From CAYJVP01 sp964373615 (GTDB lineage: Bacteria > Patescibacteriota > Patescibacteriia > UBA9934 > GWF2-40-263), in NCBI GenBank assembly GCA_964373615.1, contig CAYJVP010000060.1, forward strand, positions 1 to 6,387: a DNA stretch of 6,387 nt, written 5' to 3'. The notes under the pieces were generated by a model. That model did not search any database. It was not told the DNA's origin and was given only the letters and a program-made list of their open reading frames with translations. A program made the position numbers and the translations under genes. Of the stretch, positions 1 to 5,504 are shown one piece after another (position 1 is the first letter of the stretch; each line of letters starts with the position of its first letter).

Positions 1-295
1 GTCGTGTGAGTCCGAGACACGGCCCGGTCATCGTGATCGGACCGAGGTATCCTTCACGGACGAGCTTCGGCAGTCGGCCTGTGTGGTCCGCGTGAGGATG
101 TGTCACAAACACGGCATCGACGGTGTGCGGATCAAAACCAAACGGTTCAAAATTTTTCGAGCCACACAGACGCTCGCCTTGAAACATGCCGCAATCAACG
201 AGCGCTCGTCGCGGCTCCCCATGCGCGTCTTTTGTCGTCAGAAGGACACAGGACCCCGTGACTTCGCGCGCCGCACCATGAAAGGACAACCGCAT
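1..295 (-). CDS. Metallo-beta-lactamase fold RNase (beta-CASP / CPSF73-like), N-terminal part, cut by window edge
   Basis: Translating the minus strand from ATG 295-293 gives 98 residues before the window ends. It opens with LSFHGAAREVTGSCVLL (residues 3-19), the typical first strand of beta-CASP metallo-beta-lactamases. VDCGMFQG follows at 33-40, and the zinc-binding motif HPHADH at 66-71 inside VTHPHADHTGRLPKL. The HxHxDH histidines and aspartate bind two metal ions in this fold. Family knowledge: proteins with this opening (CPSF-73/YSH1-like, related to RNase J) are cytoplasmic RNA endo- or exonucleases. The beta-CASP domain that would confirm this lies outside the window, so other metallo-hydrolases of the fold remain possible, though the opening argues against them. 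The start codon lies 6 nt after the stop of the preceding small gene, with no clear ribosome binding site, which suggests cotranscription and perhaps translational coupling. Confidence 0.85.
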   Translation of the reverse strand, partial: MRLSFHGAAREVTGSCVLLTTKDAHGEPRRALVDCGMFQGERLCGSKNFEPFGFDPHTVDAVFVTHPHADHTGRLPKLVREGYLGPITMTGPCLGLTR

Positions 296-301
296 ACGCG
301 C

Positions 302-547
302 CTAGAGTTCGGGATGGGCGCTGTGAAGTCCCAGCGCCTCGCGATACTCCGCCCACCGCCCGCGCAGCGCCTCGGCGATCGCGTCGTAGGAGGAATCGTC
401 GTGCATCTCGCCCACCCGCCGGTGATCCTCGATCACGCTGTCGATCAATTCGTGATACGCCTCTTCATCGATCACGCCCTCCGCGCGACCCGCCTCAACG
501 ATCTCCTGAAAGAGACCTTCGCGGTCCACATCAAGATATTCGACCAT
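302..547 (-). CDS. Small acidic protein of unknown function (81 aa)
   Basis: I do not recognise this family. The 81-residue product is highly charged, rich in Glu, Asp and Arg. It looks almost entirely helical, with heptad-like hydrophobic spacing from about residue 8 to 73 and no cysteine, membrane segment or signal peptide. A small soluble helical bundle, perhaps a binding partner or regulator, would fit; this is inference. It is likely real because it directly precedes the metallo-beta-lactamase gene (6 nt gap) on the same strand, its composition is protein-like, and a good extended -10 box lies upstream. Its ATG (547-545) is embedded in the 10-bp palindrome ATACATGTAT and has no Shine-Dalgarno sequence. 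Reading frames on the opposite strand here (83-559) are Arg/His-rich and look like shadows. Confidence 0.7.
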   Translation of the reverse strand: MVEYLDVDREGLFQEIVEAGRAEGVIDEEAYHELIDSVIEDHRRVGEMHDDSSYDAIAEALRGRWAEYREALGLHSAHPEL

Positions 548-572
548 ACATGTATCTAATGATTATTGTGCG

Positions 573-602
573 ACTATACCACACCCCTTTTCTCTTTGCG
601 AA
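573..602 (-). promoter_or_regulatory. Promoter candidate for the small-protein / metallo-beta-lactamase operon
   Basis: On the minus strand an extended -10 box, TGG-TATAGT (hexamer at 578-573), lies 18 nt from a weak -35, TTCGCA (602-597). Predicted transcription would begin near 566 and leave a leader of about 19 nt before ATG 547. That leader holds no Shine-Dalgarno motif. The -10 is 5/6 to consensus; the -35 is only 4/6. Confidence 0.45.
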
Positions 603-610
603 ATTTCCGC

Positions 611-616
611 TATCCT
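611..616 (+). promoter_or_regulatory. Possible -10 box for the RimK-like/folD operon
   Basis: TATCCT ends 8 nt before the ATG at 625, so transcription from it would start at or next to the start codon and give a leaderless mRNA. No convincing -35 lies 16-18 nt upstream (TTTTCT at 588-593 is the nearest). An alternative is TATACC at 575-580, with a leader of about 38 nt. No Shine-Dalgarno precedes ATG 625, which favours the leaderless reading, but the site is weak. Confidence 0.3.
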
Positions 617-624
617 CTTCGCAC

Positions 625-1515
625 ATGCATTTCGGCATCCTTCTCTACGGCAATCCAGCAGCCGAACTTCCCGGCACGCCAAACCTTCTTGAAGCAGCGG
701 AGCGCCGCGGTCACACCGTGGAGCGATACTTCGAGGCGTTTTTCACGATCCGCGAGGAGCACGGACGCCTGGAAATTCTCTATGAGGGAAAGCCCATGCC
801 AGCCTGCGACGCGTTTATCCCTCGCCCGAGCTTTGTTGAAGAGCCAAGCCTCCATACCGTGACGGTCGATGGTCTCATCTCGGCCGGGTTTCCCGTCTTA
901 AACGGTAGCCACAAACTTGCAAGCTCCAAGAATAAACTTGTTCAAAAGGTGGCGCTCGCCAAAGAAGGCATCCCGACCCCGCGATGGGGCATCGTGCGAA
1001 ATCCTGTGCTCGCCGAACAGCTTGCGCGCGAGATCGGATTTCCGCTTGTGTTGAAGGTTGCCTTCGGTCGCGGCGGGAAGGGAGTATTCTTTGCCGAAAA
1101 AATGGAAACGTTTCTTCCGCTCGTTGAATATCTTCTTGTTCGTGATCGAAACCCGCTCATTATCGAAACGTTCATCGCGGAGGCGAACCGAAGTGATCTG
1201 CGCGTATTTGTGGTCGGCGGCACGGTCATTGCCGCCATGGAACGTCACGCGAAAGAAGGCGACATTCGCGCGAACATCCACGCCGGCGGCACAGGGACAC
1301 CGGTCACGCTATCGGATGAGGAACACGCCCTTGCGCTTCGGGCCGCGAGGACGCTGGGGCTCGACGTGGCGGGCGTGGACATCATCCGCTCCAAAAACGG
1401 ACCACTGGTGCTCGAGGTGAACGCGAATCCTGGTTTTGAGGCGTTGAGCAGCGTGACGCAGGTGGACGTCGCCGATGCCATCATCGCGTTTGCAGAAACG
1501 CTCGCGCGAACATAA
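625..1515 (+). CDS. RimK-like ATP-grasp ligase (glutamate ligase family)
   Basis: The product has 296 residues, close to the usual 280-320 for RimK-type enzymes. These ligate an amino acid, usually glutamate, to a carboxylate through an acyl-phosphate made from ATP. An N-terminal pre-ATP-grasp domain (1-95) is followed by LVQKVALAKEGIPTP (105-119). Next come the ATP-binding lysine and glycine-rich loop VLKVAFGRGGKGV (142-154), the hinge glutamate ETFI (181-184), and DLRVFVVGG (191-199). The family signature GDIRANIHAGG spans 212-222. Magnesium ligands are D252 in GVDII and E264 and N266 in LEVNANPG. The substrate cannot be read from sequence: relatives act on ribosomal protein S6 (RimK), LysW (LysX), or pterin and F420 cofactors (MptN, CofF). 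ATG 625 is chosen over the in-frame ATG at 550 because MHFGILLYGN matches the family's first strand and the upstream stretch overlaps the divergent promoter. folD follows after 4 nt. Confidence 0.9.
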   Translation: MHFGILLYGNPAAELPGTPNLLEAAERRGHTVERYFEAFFTIREEHGRLEILYEGKPMPACDAFIPRPSFVEEPSLHTVTVDGLISAGFPVLNGSHKLASSKNKLVQKVALAKEGIPTPRWGIVRNPVLAEQLAREIGFPLVLKVAFGRGGKGVFFAEKMETFLPLVEYLLVRDRNPLIIETFIAEANRSDLRVFVVGGTVIAAMERHAKEGDIRANIHAGGTGTPVTLSDEEHALALRAARTLGLDVAGVDIIRSKNGPLVLEVNANPGFEALSSVTQVDVADAIIAFAETLART

Positions 1516-1519
1516 AGGT

Positions 1520-2338
1520 ATGGCAAAACTTCTGAATGGCCGTGCGCTTGCCGAAGGGATCCGACAAAAAATCAAGGAACGCGTGCTCCCCCTGCCGGTC
1601 AGGCCCGGGCTTGCTGTGATCTTGGTTGGCGACGATCCGGCCTCGCACACCTATGTCGGACTCAAGGAAAAGGCGTGCCAAGAGGCCGGAATTCGGTTTG
1701 AAAAATTTTTGTACAGAGCGGACGTGAAGGACGAGGAACTCATCGTAAAAATCCAAGAACTGAACCATCGTCCAGATGTCAACGGAATCCTGGTCCAGCT
1801 TCCCCTGCCCGGACAGGATGAGGACAGAGTGGTCGCGGCGATTGACCCAAACAAAGACGTGGACGGATTCCATCCGGAAAGCCTTCGGAGGCTTGAGCAC
1901 GGCGAGGCGGGTCTTATTTCCCCTGTGGCGCTTGGCGTCATGAAGCTCATCGATGCGACGGAAGAAGATATCGCTGGACGATCGGCGTGTGTGGTGGCAA
2001 GCACGCTCTTTGCGAAACCGTTTGTGAACCTCCTGAAAGAGCGCCGCGTACACATTATTTCGGACACAAAAACCGCGGACATGTTGATCGTCGCGGTTGG
2101 ACGGCCGAATTCCATCACGGGGGAGATGGTCAAACCTGGCGCCATCGTGATCGATGTCGGGACCACGCGCGTTCAAGATAAAATCGTCGGCGACGTGGAC
2201 CGCGCATCCGTGGAGCCGGTCGCCGGATGGCTAACTCCCGTCCCGGGCGGTGTGGGCCCCATGACGGTCGCGATGCTTATCGTGAACGTTTTGAAGGCGT
2301 ATCAGCTGCAACGAAGGGCTTCTTCGCCTGAGTCTTGA
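1520..2338 (+). CDS. folD: FolD, methylenetetrahydrofolate dehydrogenase/cyclohydrolase, with a shortened cofactor domain
   Basis: FolD interconverts 5,10-methylene-, 5,10-methenyl- and 10-formyl-tetrahydrofolate in the cytosol, supplying one-carbon units. The 272-residue product keeps the substrate half intact: VGDDPAS (36-42), the catalytic Y45 and K49 in YVGLKEKA, Q93 in GILVQLPLP (89-97), and D115 in KDVDGFHP (112-119). The C-terminal signature TPVPGGVGPMT (239-249) is perfect. The NADP-binding half is unusual. The PCTP motif reads SPVALG (134-139), and the GRSxxVGxP or GASxxVGxP loop reads ASTLFAKP (160-167). About 14 residues present in E. coli FolD, before ADLLIVAVG, are missing after SDTKT (181-185). 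These are comparisons from memory. The start ATG 1520 gives the family's opening MAKLLNGRALA and lies 4 nt after the RimK-like gene. AAAGG ends 1 nt before ATG, too close for a normal ribosome site. The last 62 bp overlap the opposite-strand membrane gene. Confidence 0.93.
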   Translation: MAKLLNGRALAEGIRQKIKERVLPLPVRPGLAVILVGDDPASHTYVGLKEKACQEAGIRFEKFLYRADVKDEELIVKIQELNHRPDVNGILVQLPLPGQDEDRVVAAIDPNKDVDGFHPESLRRLEHGEAGLISPVALGVMKLIDATEEDIAGRSACVVASTLFAKPFVNLLKERRVHIISDTKTADMLIVAVGRPNSITGEMVKPGAIVIDVGTTRVQDKIVGDVDRASVEPVAGWLTPVPGGVGPMTVAMLIVNVLKAYQLQRRASSPES

Positions 2339-2726
2339 GACGCTCTGGCGGAGCGTGCGTGGTCGCGAGGTACCCCGCAAGCAAAAGGGCCACAAGATTT
2401 GCGGATTCGATCACAAGAGACGCCGGAGAAAACATGTCCGTGGGTTTCACTCCAGCCGTTGCCGAAAGCAGGAGCATGCCGGTAAAAAAATCAAGGGCGA
2501 TCCAGATCAGCGCGCTCCAAAGTCGTTCCGATCGCTTTTGGGCAAATCCAGGTCGGTAGTACAGCCATCCAAAAAGGAGATATACCAGTGGCGTACACAC
2601 CATAGCCGCGACAAGATAGGCATTCTGATACCCAAGCTGTACCCAGGCGGTTGCCGCGAGAAGATTAAGACCGTACACGGAAGCAAAGGCACACAGCCAC
2701 AGGAAAAAAAGACGCGTAGGGCGCAT
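2277..2726 (-). CDS. Four-span integral membrane protein of unknown function
   Basis: The 149-residue product has four hydrophobic segments at about 5-27, 36-57, 69-91 and 103-123, joined by short loops, then a hydrophilic, basic C-terminal tail of about 25 residues rich in Lys and Arg. The basic first residues and the KRSER loop (64-68) would place both ends in the cytoplasm by the positive-inside rule. I do not recognise the family. It is likely co-expressed with the amino-acid permease, whose stop lies 1 nt before this ATG, so it may be an accessory subunit, but nothing in the sequence proves that. ATG 2726 is chosen because the longer reading from 2774 adds 16 residues inside the permease gene. 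No ribosome binding site is evident, so translational coupling is plausible. The last 62 bp, encoding the tail, run antisense to the end of folD. Confidence 0.75.
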   Translation of the reverse strand: MRPTRLFFLWLCAFASVYGLNLLAATAWVQLGYQNAYLVAAMVCTPLVYLLFGWLYYRPGFAQKRSERLWSALIWIALDFFTGMLLLSATAGVKPTDMFSPASLVIESANLVALLLAGYLATTHAPPERLKTQAKKPFVAADTPSKRSR

Positions 2727-2727
2727 A

Positions 2728-3879
2728 TTAAAAGTTGGTAAGGGTGAAAAAAATTCCAAGCAAAAAGATAGCAATCAGACTCCAGCTGACAAGACGCGGC
2801 ACGCGCAAACAATGATGCGCGACACACACCGGACTTCGACGCATACGCTCGTACGTCAAGACCAACAACACGCCAGAAAAACCGCCGAACACCGCACCGA
2901 CAAATCCGATGAGATCGATAAATGCGCGCACGCCGAGCAAAAACAATACGAGGGGAACGAGCAGAGAAATCCCCCAGGCGAGAGTGCGGGGAACATGGTG
3001 ATCATAGTGGAAAATTCCCTGGAGCTGAACGGCCATCAGAGAAAAGATGGACAACACGGTTAAGGATCCGAGCAGCGCGCTCACAAATCCAAACCCTTCA
3101 CCGAGGATGGGAATGAGTCCAACAAACGGCGCGGGCGTCGTGTTGTCTCCGGTCACGGCCACAACAACCAACGCAAACAACGCGAACAAACCCACGATGA
3201 TCGTTTGCGCCGCAAAAACGGCATGGGGGAGCTCTTTCGCGCGACGCCCCAAAATATCCTTCATCTCGGGCACAACACCAAACCCGGAAAGCGCGAAAAG
3301 AATGATCCCATACGGAAAAAACCACTGTGCGGGATTGGCCGGCACGAGATTCGTGAGATTCGCGTGCGGGAGTGAGAGAAGCACAATGAAGACGAAGAGA
3401 AACAAGAGCGCGCCGATCACCCATACCTCGATCCGTGCAAGCCAATGAATGCCACGGATCGTCATCGCCGCCACCACAAAGAGCAGGATCATCTGATACC
3501 AAAATTCAGAACCTCCAAAAAACGGCGAAAGAAGCGTAAACAAAAACTCCCCTCCCAAAATCATGTAGGCAAGCATCGCTCCCCAGGCAGAAGCCGCAAA
3601 CGTGACCGTAGCGACGCGTCCCCCTGTTTTTCCAAGATAGGCCTGAACATAGCCTGTGAATCGCCGCCGACCGGGCGTTTGGAGAACCACGTCCGCATAC
3701 ATGAGCTGCAGGGCAAGCAGAAGACCGCCAACGATGAGGAGTTCGAGAAAACCGATGACCGCGCCGCTCTGCGCAAACGCATACGGCAAGCCGAAAACGC
3801 CAACGCCAATGATGGCGCCGATCATGGCGCCAACCGCACGATACCAGGGGATGTCCGGGTGACCGCTAACGAGTCGCAT
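2728..3879 (-). CDS. Amino-acid permease (aromatic amino acid/AAAP-like family), about 11 membrane spans
   Basis: The 383-residue product is an inner-membrane transporter. Hydrophobic segments fall at about 14-33, 39-63, 89-117, 128-145, 150-171, 186-203, 221-243, 258-285, 302-317, 320-341 and 363-380. The first span carries GAMIGAIIGVGVFGLPYAFA (17-36), the broken-helix glycine signature of the APC superfamily, most like the Trp/Tyr permease and eukaryotic AAAP groups. FALSGFGVVPEMKDIL (195-210) resembles the sixth span and following loop of those carriers. Such proteins import amino acids driven by an ion gradient; the substrate cannot be told here. Length is within the usual 380-420. ATG 3879 is preferred to the in-frame ATG at 3933 because it starts at the cytoplasmic N-terminus and sits 7 nt below a strong -10 box. 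The longer version would add a spurious hydrophobic stretch reaching through the promoter. The four-span membrane gene follows after 1 nt. Confidence 0.88.
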   Translation of the reverse strand: MRLVSGHPDIPWYRAVGAMIGAIIGVGVFGLPYAFAQSGAVIGFLELLIVGGLLLALQLMYADVVLQTPGRRRFTGYVQAYLGKTGGRVATVTFAASAWGAMLAYMILGGEFLFTLLSPFFGGSEFWYQMILLFVVAAMTIRGIHWLARIEVWVIGALLFLFVFIVLLSLPHANLTNLVPANPAQWFFPYGIILFALSGFGVVPEMKDILGRRAKELPHAVFAAQTIIVGLFALFALVVVAVTGDNTTPAPFVGLIPILGEGFGFVSALLGSLTVLSIFSLMAVQLQGIFHYDHHVPRTLAWGISLLVPLVLFLLGVRAFIDLIGFVGAVFGGFSGVLLVLTYERMRRSPVCVAHHCLRVPRLVSWSLIAIFLLGIFFTLTNF

Positions 3880-3886
3880 GTACACA

Positions 3887-3892
3887 AGTATA
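3887..3892 (-). promoter_or_regulatory. Extended -10 box of the permease operon, implying a leaderless transcript
   Basis: On the minus strand TGT-TATACT (hexamer 3892-3887) is 5/6 to consensus with the TGn extension. Exactly 7 nt separate it from ATG 3879, so transcription should begin at or one base before the start codon. No Shine-Dalgarno could fit. I find no good -35 at 16-18 nt, which extended -10 promoters can do without. Confidence 0.55.
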
Positions 3893-3917
3893 ACACAGAA
3901 AATACACACCCAGACCC

Positions 3918-3947
3918 TTGAACCGGACAACACCGGACGTGTAAGAT
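3918..3947 (+). promoter_or_regulatory. dnaB promoter candidate with tandem ACCGGAC repeats in the spacer
   Basis: TTGAAC (3918-3923) and TAAGAT (3942-3947) are separated by 18 nt. Each matches consensus at 4 of 6 positions or better. Transcription would start about 3954-3957, leaving no room for a leader before ATG 3957. The spacer and the edge of the -35 hold two copies of ACCGGAC (3922-3928 and 3932-3938), one helical turn apart on the same face, which could bind a regulator. The promoter lies back to back with that of the permease operon. Confidence 0.45.
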
Positions 3948-3956
3948 GACCAAACT

Positions 3957-5417
3957 ATGGGGACAGAACGCCCACCATCAAGCTCGGCTCGGCTGCCGCC
4001 ACAAAGTGTGGAAGCCGAACAGTCGCTGCTCGGAAGCCTCCTCATTGACCAAGAGGCCTTTTTCAAAGTAGTCGATGTCGTTCAAGCCGAGGACTTTTAC
4101 AAAGACAGTCATCGGAACATTTTCGACGCGATGGGCGACCTCAATAACCGTCACGAGCCGATCGACGTCTTGACGCTTGGAAACCGTCTGGAAGAACTCG
4201 GGAAACTCCAGCAGGTGGGCGGGAGAGCGTACCTCGTGGAACTTGCCAACTGCGTCTCAACCGCGGGCAACGTGGTGCACTACGCGCAGATCATACAAAA
4301 AAAGGCCACGCTGCGGCGTCTGCTCACCGCGGCCGGAGACATTGTCGAACTTGGTCACAATGAGGCCGAGGACATCGACATTGTTCTCGACAGCGCGGAG
4401 AGGAGCCTATTTTCCGTGTCGCAAAAATTTCTGCGTTCCTCGTTCGTGGCGATCAAAAATGTGCTGGCGGACGCGTTTGAACGCATTGACGAACTGCATC
4501 GCGAACGCGGAAAACTACGCGGCGTGCCAACCGGTTTCAACGAACTCGACAACCTGCTTGCCGGATTGCAAAAATCCGATCTCGTGGTTTTGGCCTCGCG
4601 ACCGTCGGTTGGAAAAACGAGTCTTGCCCTTGATGTCGCGCGACATGTGGCCGTGAAGACCAAAACGGGGGTGGGATTATTCTCTTTAGAAATGTCCAAG
4701 GAACAACTTGTCGACCGCATGATCTGCGCGGAAGCCGGTGTAGACATTTGGAAACTGCGCACCGGACGGCTCTCCGACCGCGACGATGACTTCCCACGCA
4801 TCGGCCACGCGCTTGGAAAGCTCTCCGAGGCGCCCATTTTCATTGATGACACGGCAACGGTCAATATCATGCAGATCCGGGCAAAAGCGCGGCGACTCCA
4901 AGCCGAACACGGACTCGGGCTGATCATCGTCGATTATCTTCAACTGATCGAAGGACGACGACACGGGGGCGACGAAAACCGTGTGCAGGAAATCTCCGAA
5001 ATCAGCCGCGCGCTTAAACAGATCGCCCGTGAACTGTCCGTGCCTGTGCTTGCCCTGTCGCAGCTTTCACGCGCGGTCGAACAAAGTAAACCCGCGATTC
5101 CGAAGCTTTCCCACCTGCGCGATTCGGGTTCGATTGAACAGGACGCGGATGTCGTGCTGTTCATTTACCGGAAAGCTGCGGACATGAACTACCGTGCTGA
5201 GGATATCGCGCCAGAGGACAAAAACATCGCGGAAATTTATATCGCCAAACACCGAAACGGCCCGACCGGCATGGTACGACTCGCCTTCGACGGTCAACGC
5301 ACCACCTTCCGCAACCTCGAGATACGTCGCGCGGGAGCGCCGCCTCCGCCCATGACCGCCGAAGTGATGCCCGCACGAAACGTACCGCCGATTGATCCAA
5401 TGGGAAGCGCTTTTTAA
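3957..5417 (+). CDS. dnaB: Replicative DNA helicase DnaB
   Basis: DnaB is the ring-shaped hexameric helicase that unwinds DNA at the replication fork and recruits primase. The 486-residue product has the full family layout. An N-terminal domain (about 12-110) begins PPQSVEAEQSLLGSLL, a linker helix spans about 165-188, and a RecA-like C-terminal domain covers 189-455. Walker A is SRPSVGKT (214-221), and the catalytic glutamate is E245 in SLEMS. Walker B is LIIVDYLQL (322-330, D326), followed by ALSQLSR (366-372) and LRDSGSIEQDADVVLF (387-402). The arginine-finger segment KHRNGPTG (431-438) is present. The tail (456-486) is Pro/Ala-rich and poorly conserved, as is usual. Length is within the normal 440-490, and no intein interrupts the known insertion motifs. 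ATG 3957 has no Shine-Dalgarno and lies 9 nt below a -10 box. Gene order continues into ybaB and recR on the same strand after an 87-nt repeat spacer. Confidence 0.97.
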   Translation: MGTERPPSSSARLPPQSVEAEQSLLGSLLIDQEAFFKVVDVVQAEDFYKDSHRNIFDAMGDLNNRHEPIDVLTLGNRLEELGKLQQVGGRAYLVELANCVSTAGNVVHYAQIIQKKATLRRLLTAAGDIVELGHNEAEDIDIVLDSAERSLFSVSQKFLRSSFVAIKNVLADAFERIDELHRERGKLRGVPTGFNELDNLLAGLQKSDLVVLASRPSVGKTSLALDVARHVAVKTKTGVGLFSLEMSKEQLVDRMICAEAGVDIWKLRTGRLSDRDDDFPRIGHALGKLSEAPIFIDDTATVNIMQIRAKARRLQAEHGLGLIIVDYLQLIEGRRHGGDENRVQEISEISRALKQIARELSVPVLALSQLSRAVEQSKPAIPKLSHLRDSGSIEQDADVVLFIYRKAADMNYRAEDIAPEDKNIAEIYIAKHRNGPTGMVRLAFDGQRTTFRNLEIRRAGAPPPPMTAEVMPARNVPPIDPMGSAF

Positions 5418-5425
5418 TACAGCTG

Positions 5426-5474
5426 GTTAGCCATTAGCCGTTAGCTCGACATCGACTAACGGCTAAAGGCTAAC
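5426..5474 (+). repeat. Long imperfect hairpin between dnaB and ybaB
   Basis: The left arm 5426-5444 (GTTAGCCATTAGCCGTTAG) pairs with the right arm 5456-5474 over 19 positions with one mismatch (T5433 facing A5467... region), around an 11-nt loop (5445-5455). The arms consist of TTAGCCN heptamers on the left and their complements on the right. It begins 8 nt after the dnaB stop. With no following U-run it is not a standard intrinsic terminator. It may protect the 3' end of dnaB mRNA, slow polymerase, or occlude the ybaB start. Because the right arm is repetitive, other pairing registers are possible. Confidence 0.85.
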
Positions 5475-5502
5475 GGCTAAAGGCTAACGGCTAAAGGCTA
5501 AA
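5454..5502 (+). repeat. Tandem heptamer array, seven GGCTAA(A/C) units, abutting ybaB
   Basis: Seven consecutive 7-nt units run from a variant first copy GACTAAC (5454-5460) through GGCTAAA, GGCTAAC, GGCTAAA, GGCTAAC, GGCTAAA to a final GGCTAAA (5496-5502). The A/C alternation makes a 14-nt higher-order period over most of the array. Only two bases separate it from ATG 5505, so it forms the whole ybaB leader. Three degenerate units in opposite orientation (5427-5447) lie just upstream and form the hairpin. Units this short are unlike CRISPR repeats. Confidence 0.95.
5493..5497 (+). promoter_or_regulatory. Shine-Dalgarno-like AAAGG inside the heptamer array
   Basis: The junction of two heptamers creates AAAGG ending 7 nt before ATG 5505, a good spacing for pairing with the 16S rRNA end. 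The same AAAGG recurs at 5465-5469 and 5479-5483. This is the only well-placed ribosome-site-like motif before ybaB, so the repeat appears to supply it. Confidence 0.45.
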
Positions 5503-5504
5503 CT

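Noticed and set aside
83..559. Plus-strand frame of 158 codons
   Set aside because: It lies antisense to the metallo-beta-lactamase and small acidic genes, has an Arg/His-rich composition and resembles no family. The minus strand carries the recognisable HxHxDH protein.
550..624. N-terminal extension of the RimK-like protein from ATG 550
   Set aside because: The extra 25 residues do not fit the family's first beta strand and overlap the divergent promoter; MHFGILLYGN at 625 is the natural start.
1481..2176. Long minus-strand frame of 231 codons inside folD
   Set aside because: It is antisense to a clearly conserved folD, rich in Arg, Asp and His, with no recognisable motif. It is a by-product of the codon pattern on the other strand.
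2336..2338. TGA as a recoded sense codon, as in some candidate-phyla bacteria
   Set aside because: TGA ends folD close to where the family ends and the sequence after it continues into nothing FolD-like. I saw no in-frame TGA inside any conserved gene.
2340..2356. Hairpin ACGCTC-TGGCG-GAGCGT just after the folD stop, as a terminator
   Set aside because: The stem is only 6 bp and no T-run follows. It also lies within the coding sequence of the opposite-strand membrane gene, so chance or coding constraint explains it.
3880..3933. N-terminal extension of the permease from 3933
   Set aside because: It would place an additional hydrophobic segment across a strong -10 box; ATG 3879 matches the usual permease beginning.
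4605..5110. Intein in DnaB
   Set aside because: Walker A, Walker B and later motifs are contiguous and correctly spaced; there is no insertion.
5427..5502. CRISPR array
   Set aside because: Units are 7 nt with no spacers and no cas genes nearby; it is a simple tandem repeat.
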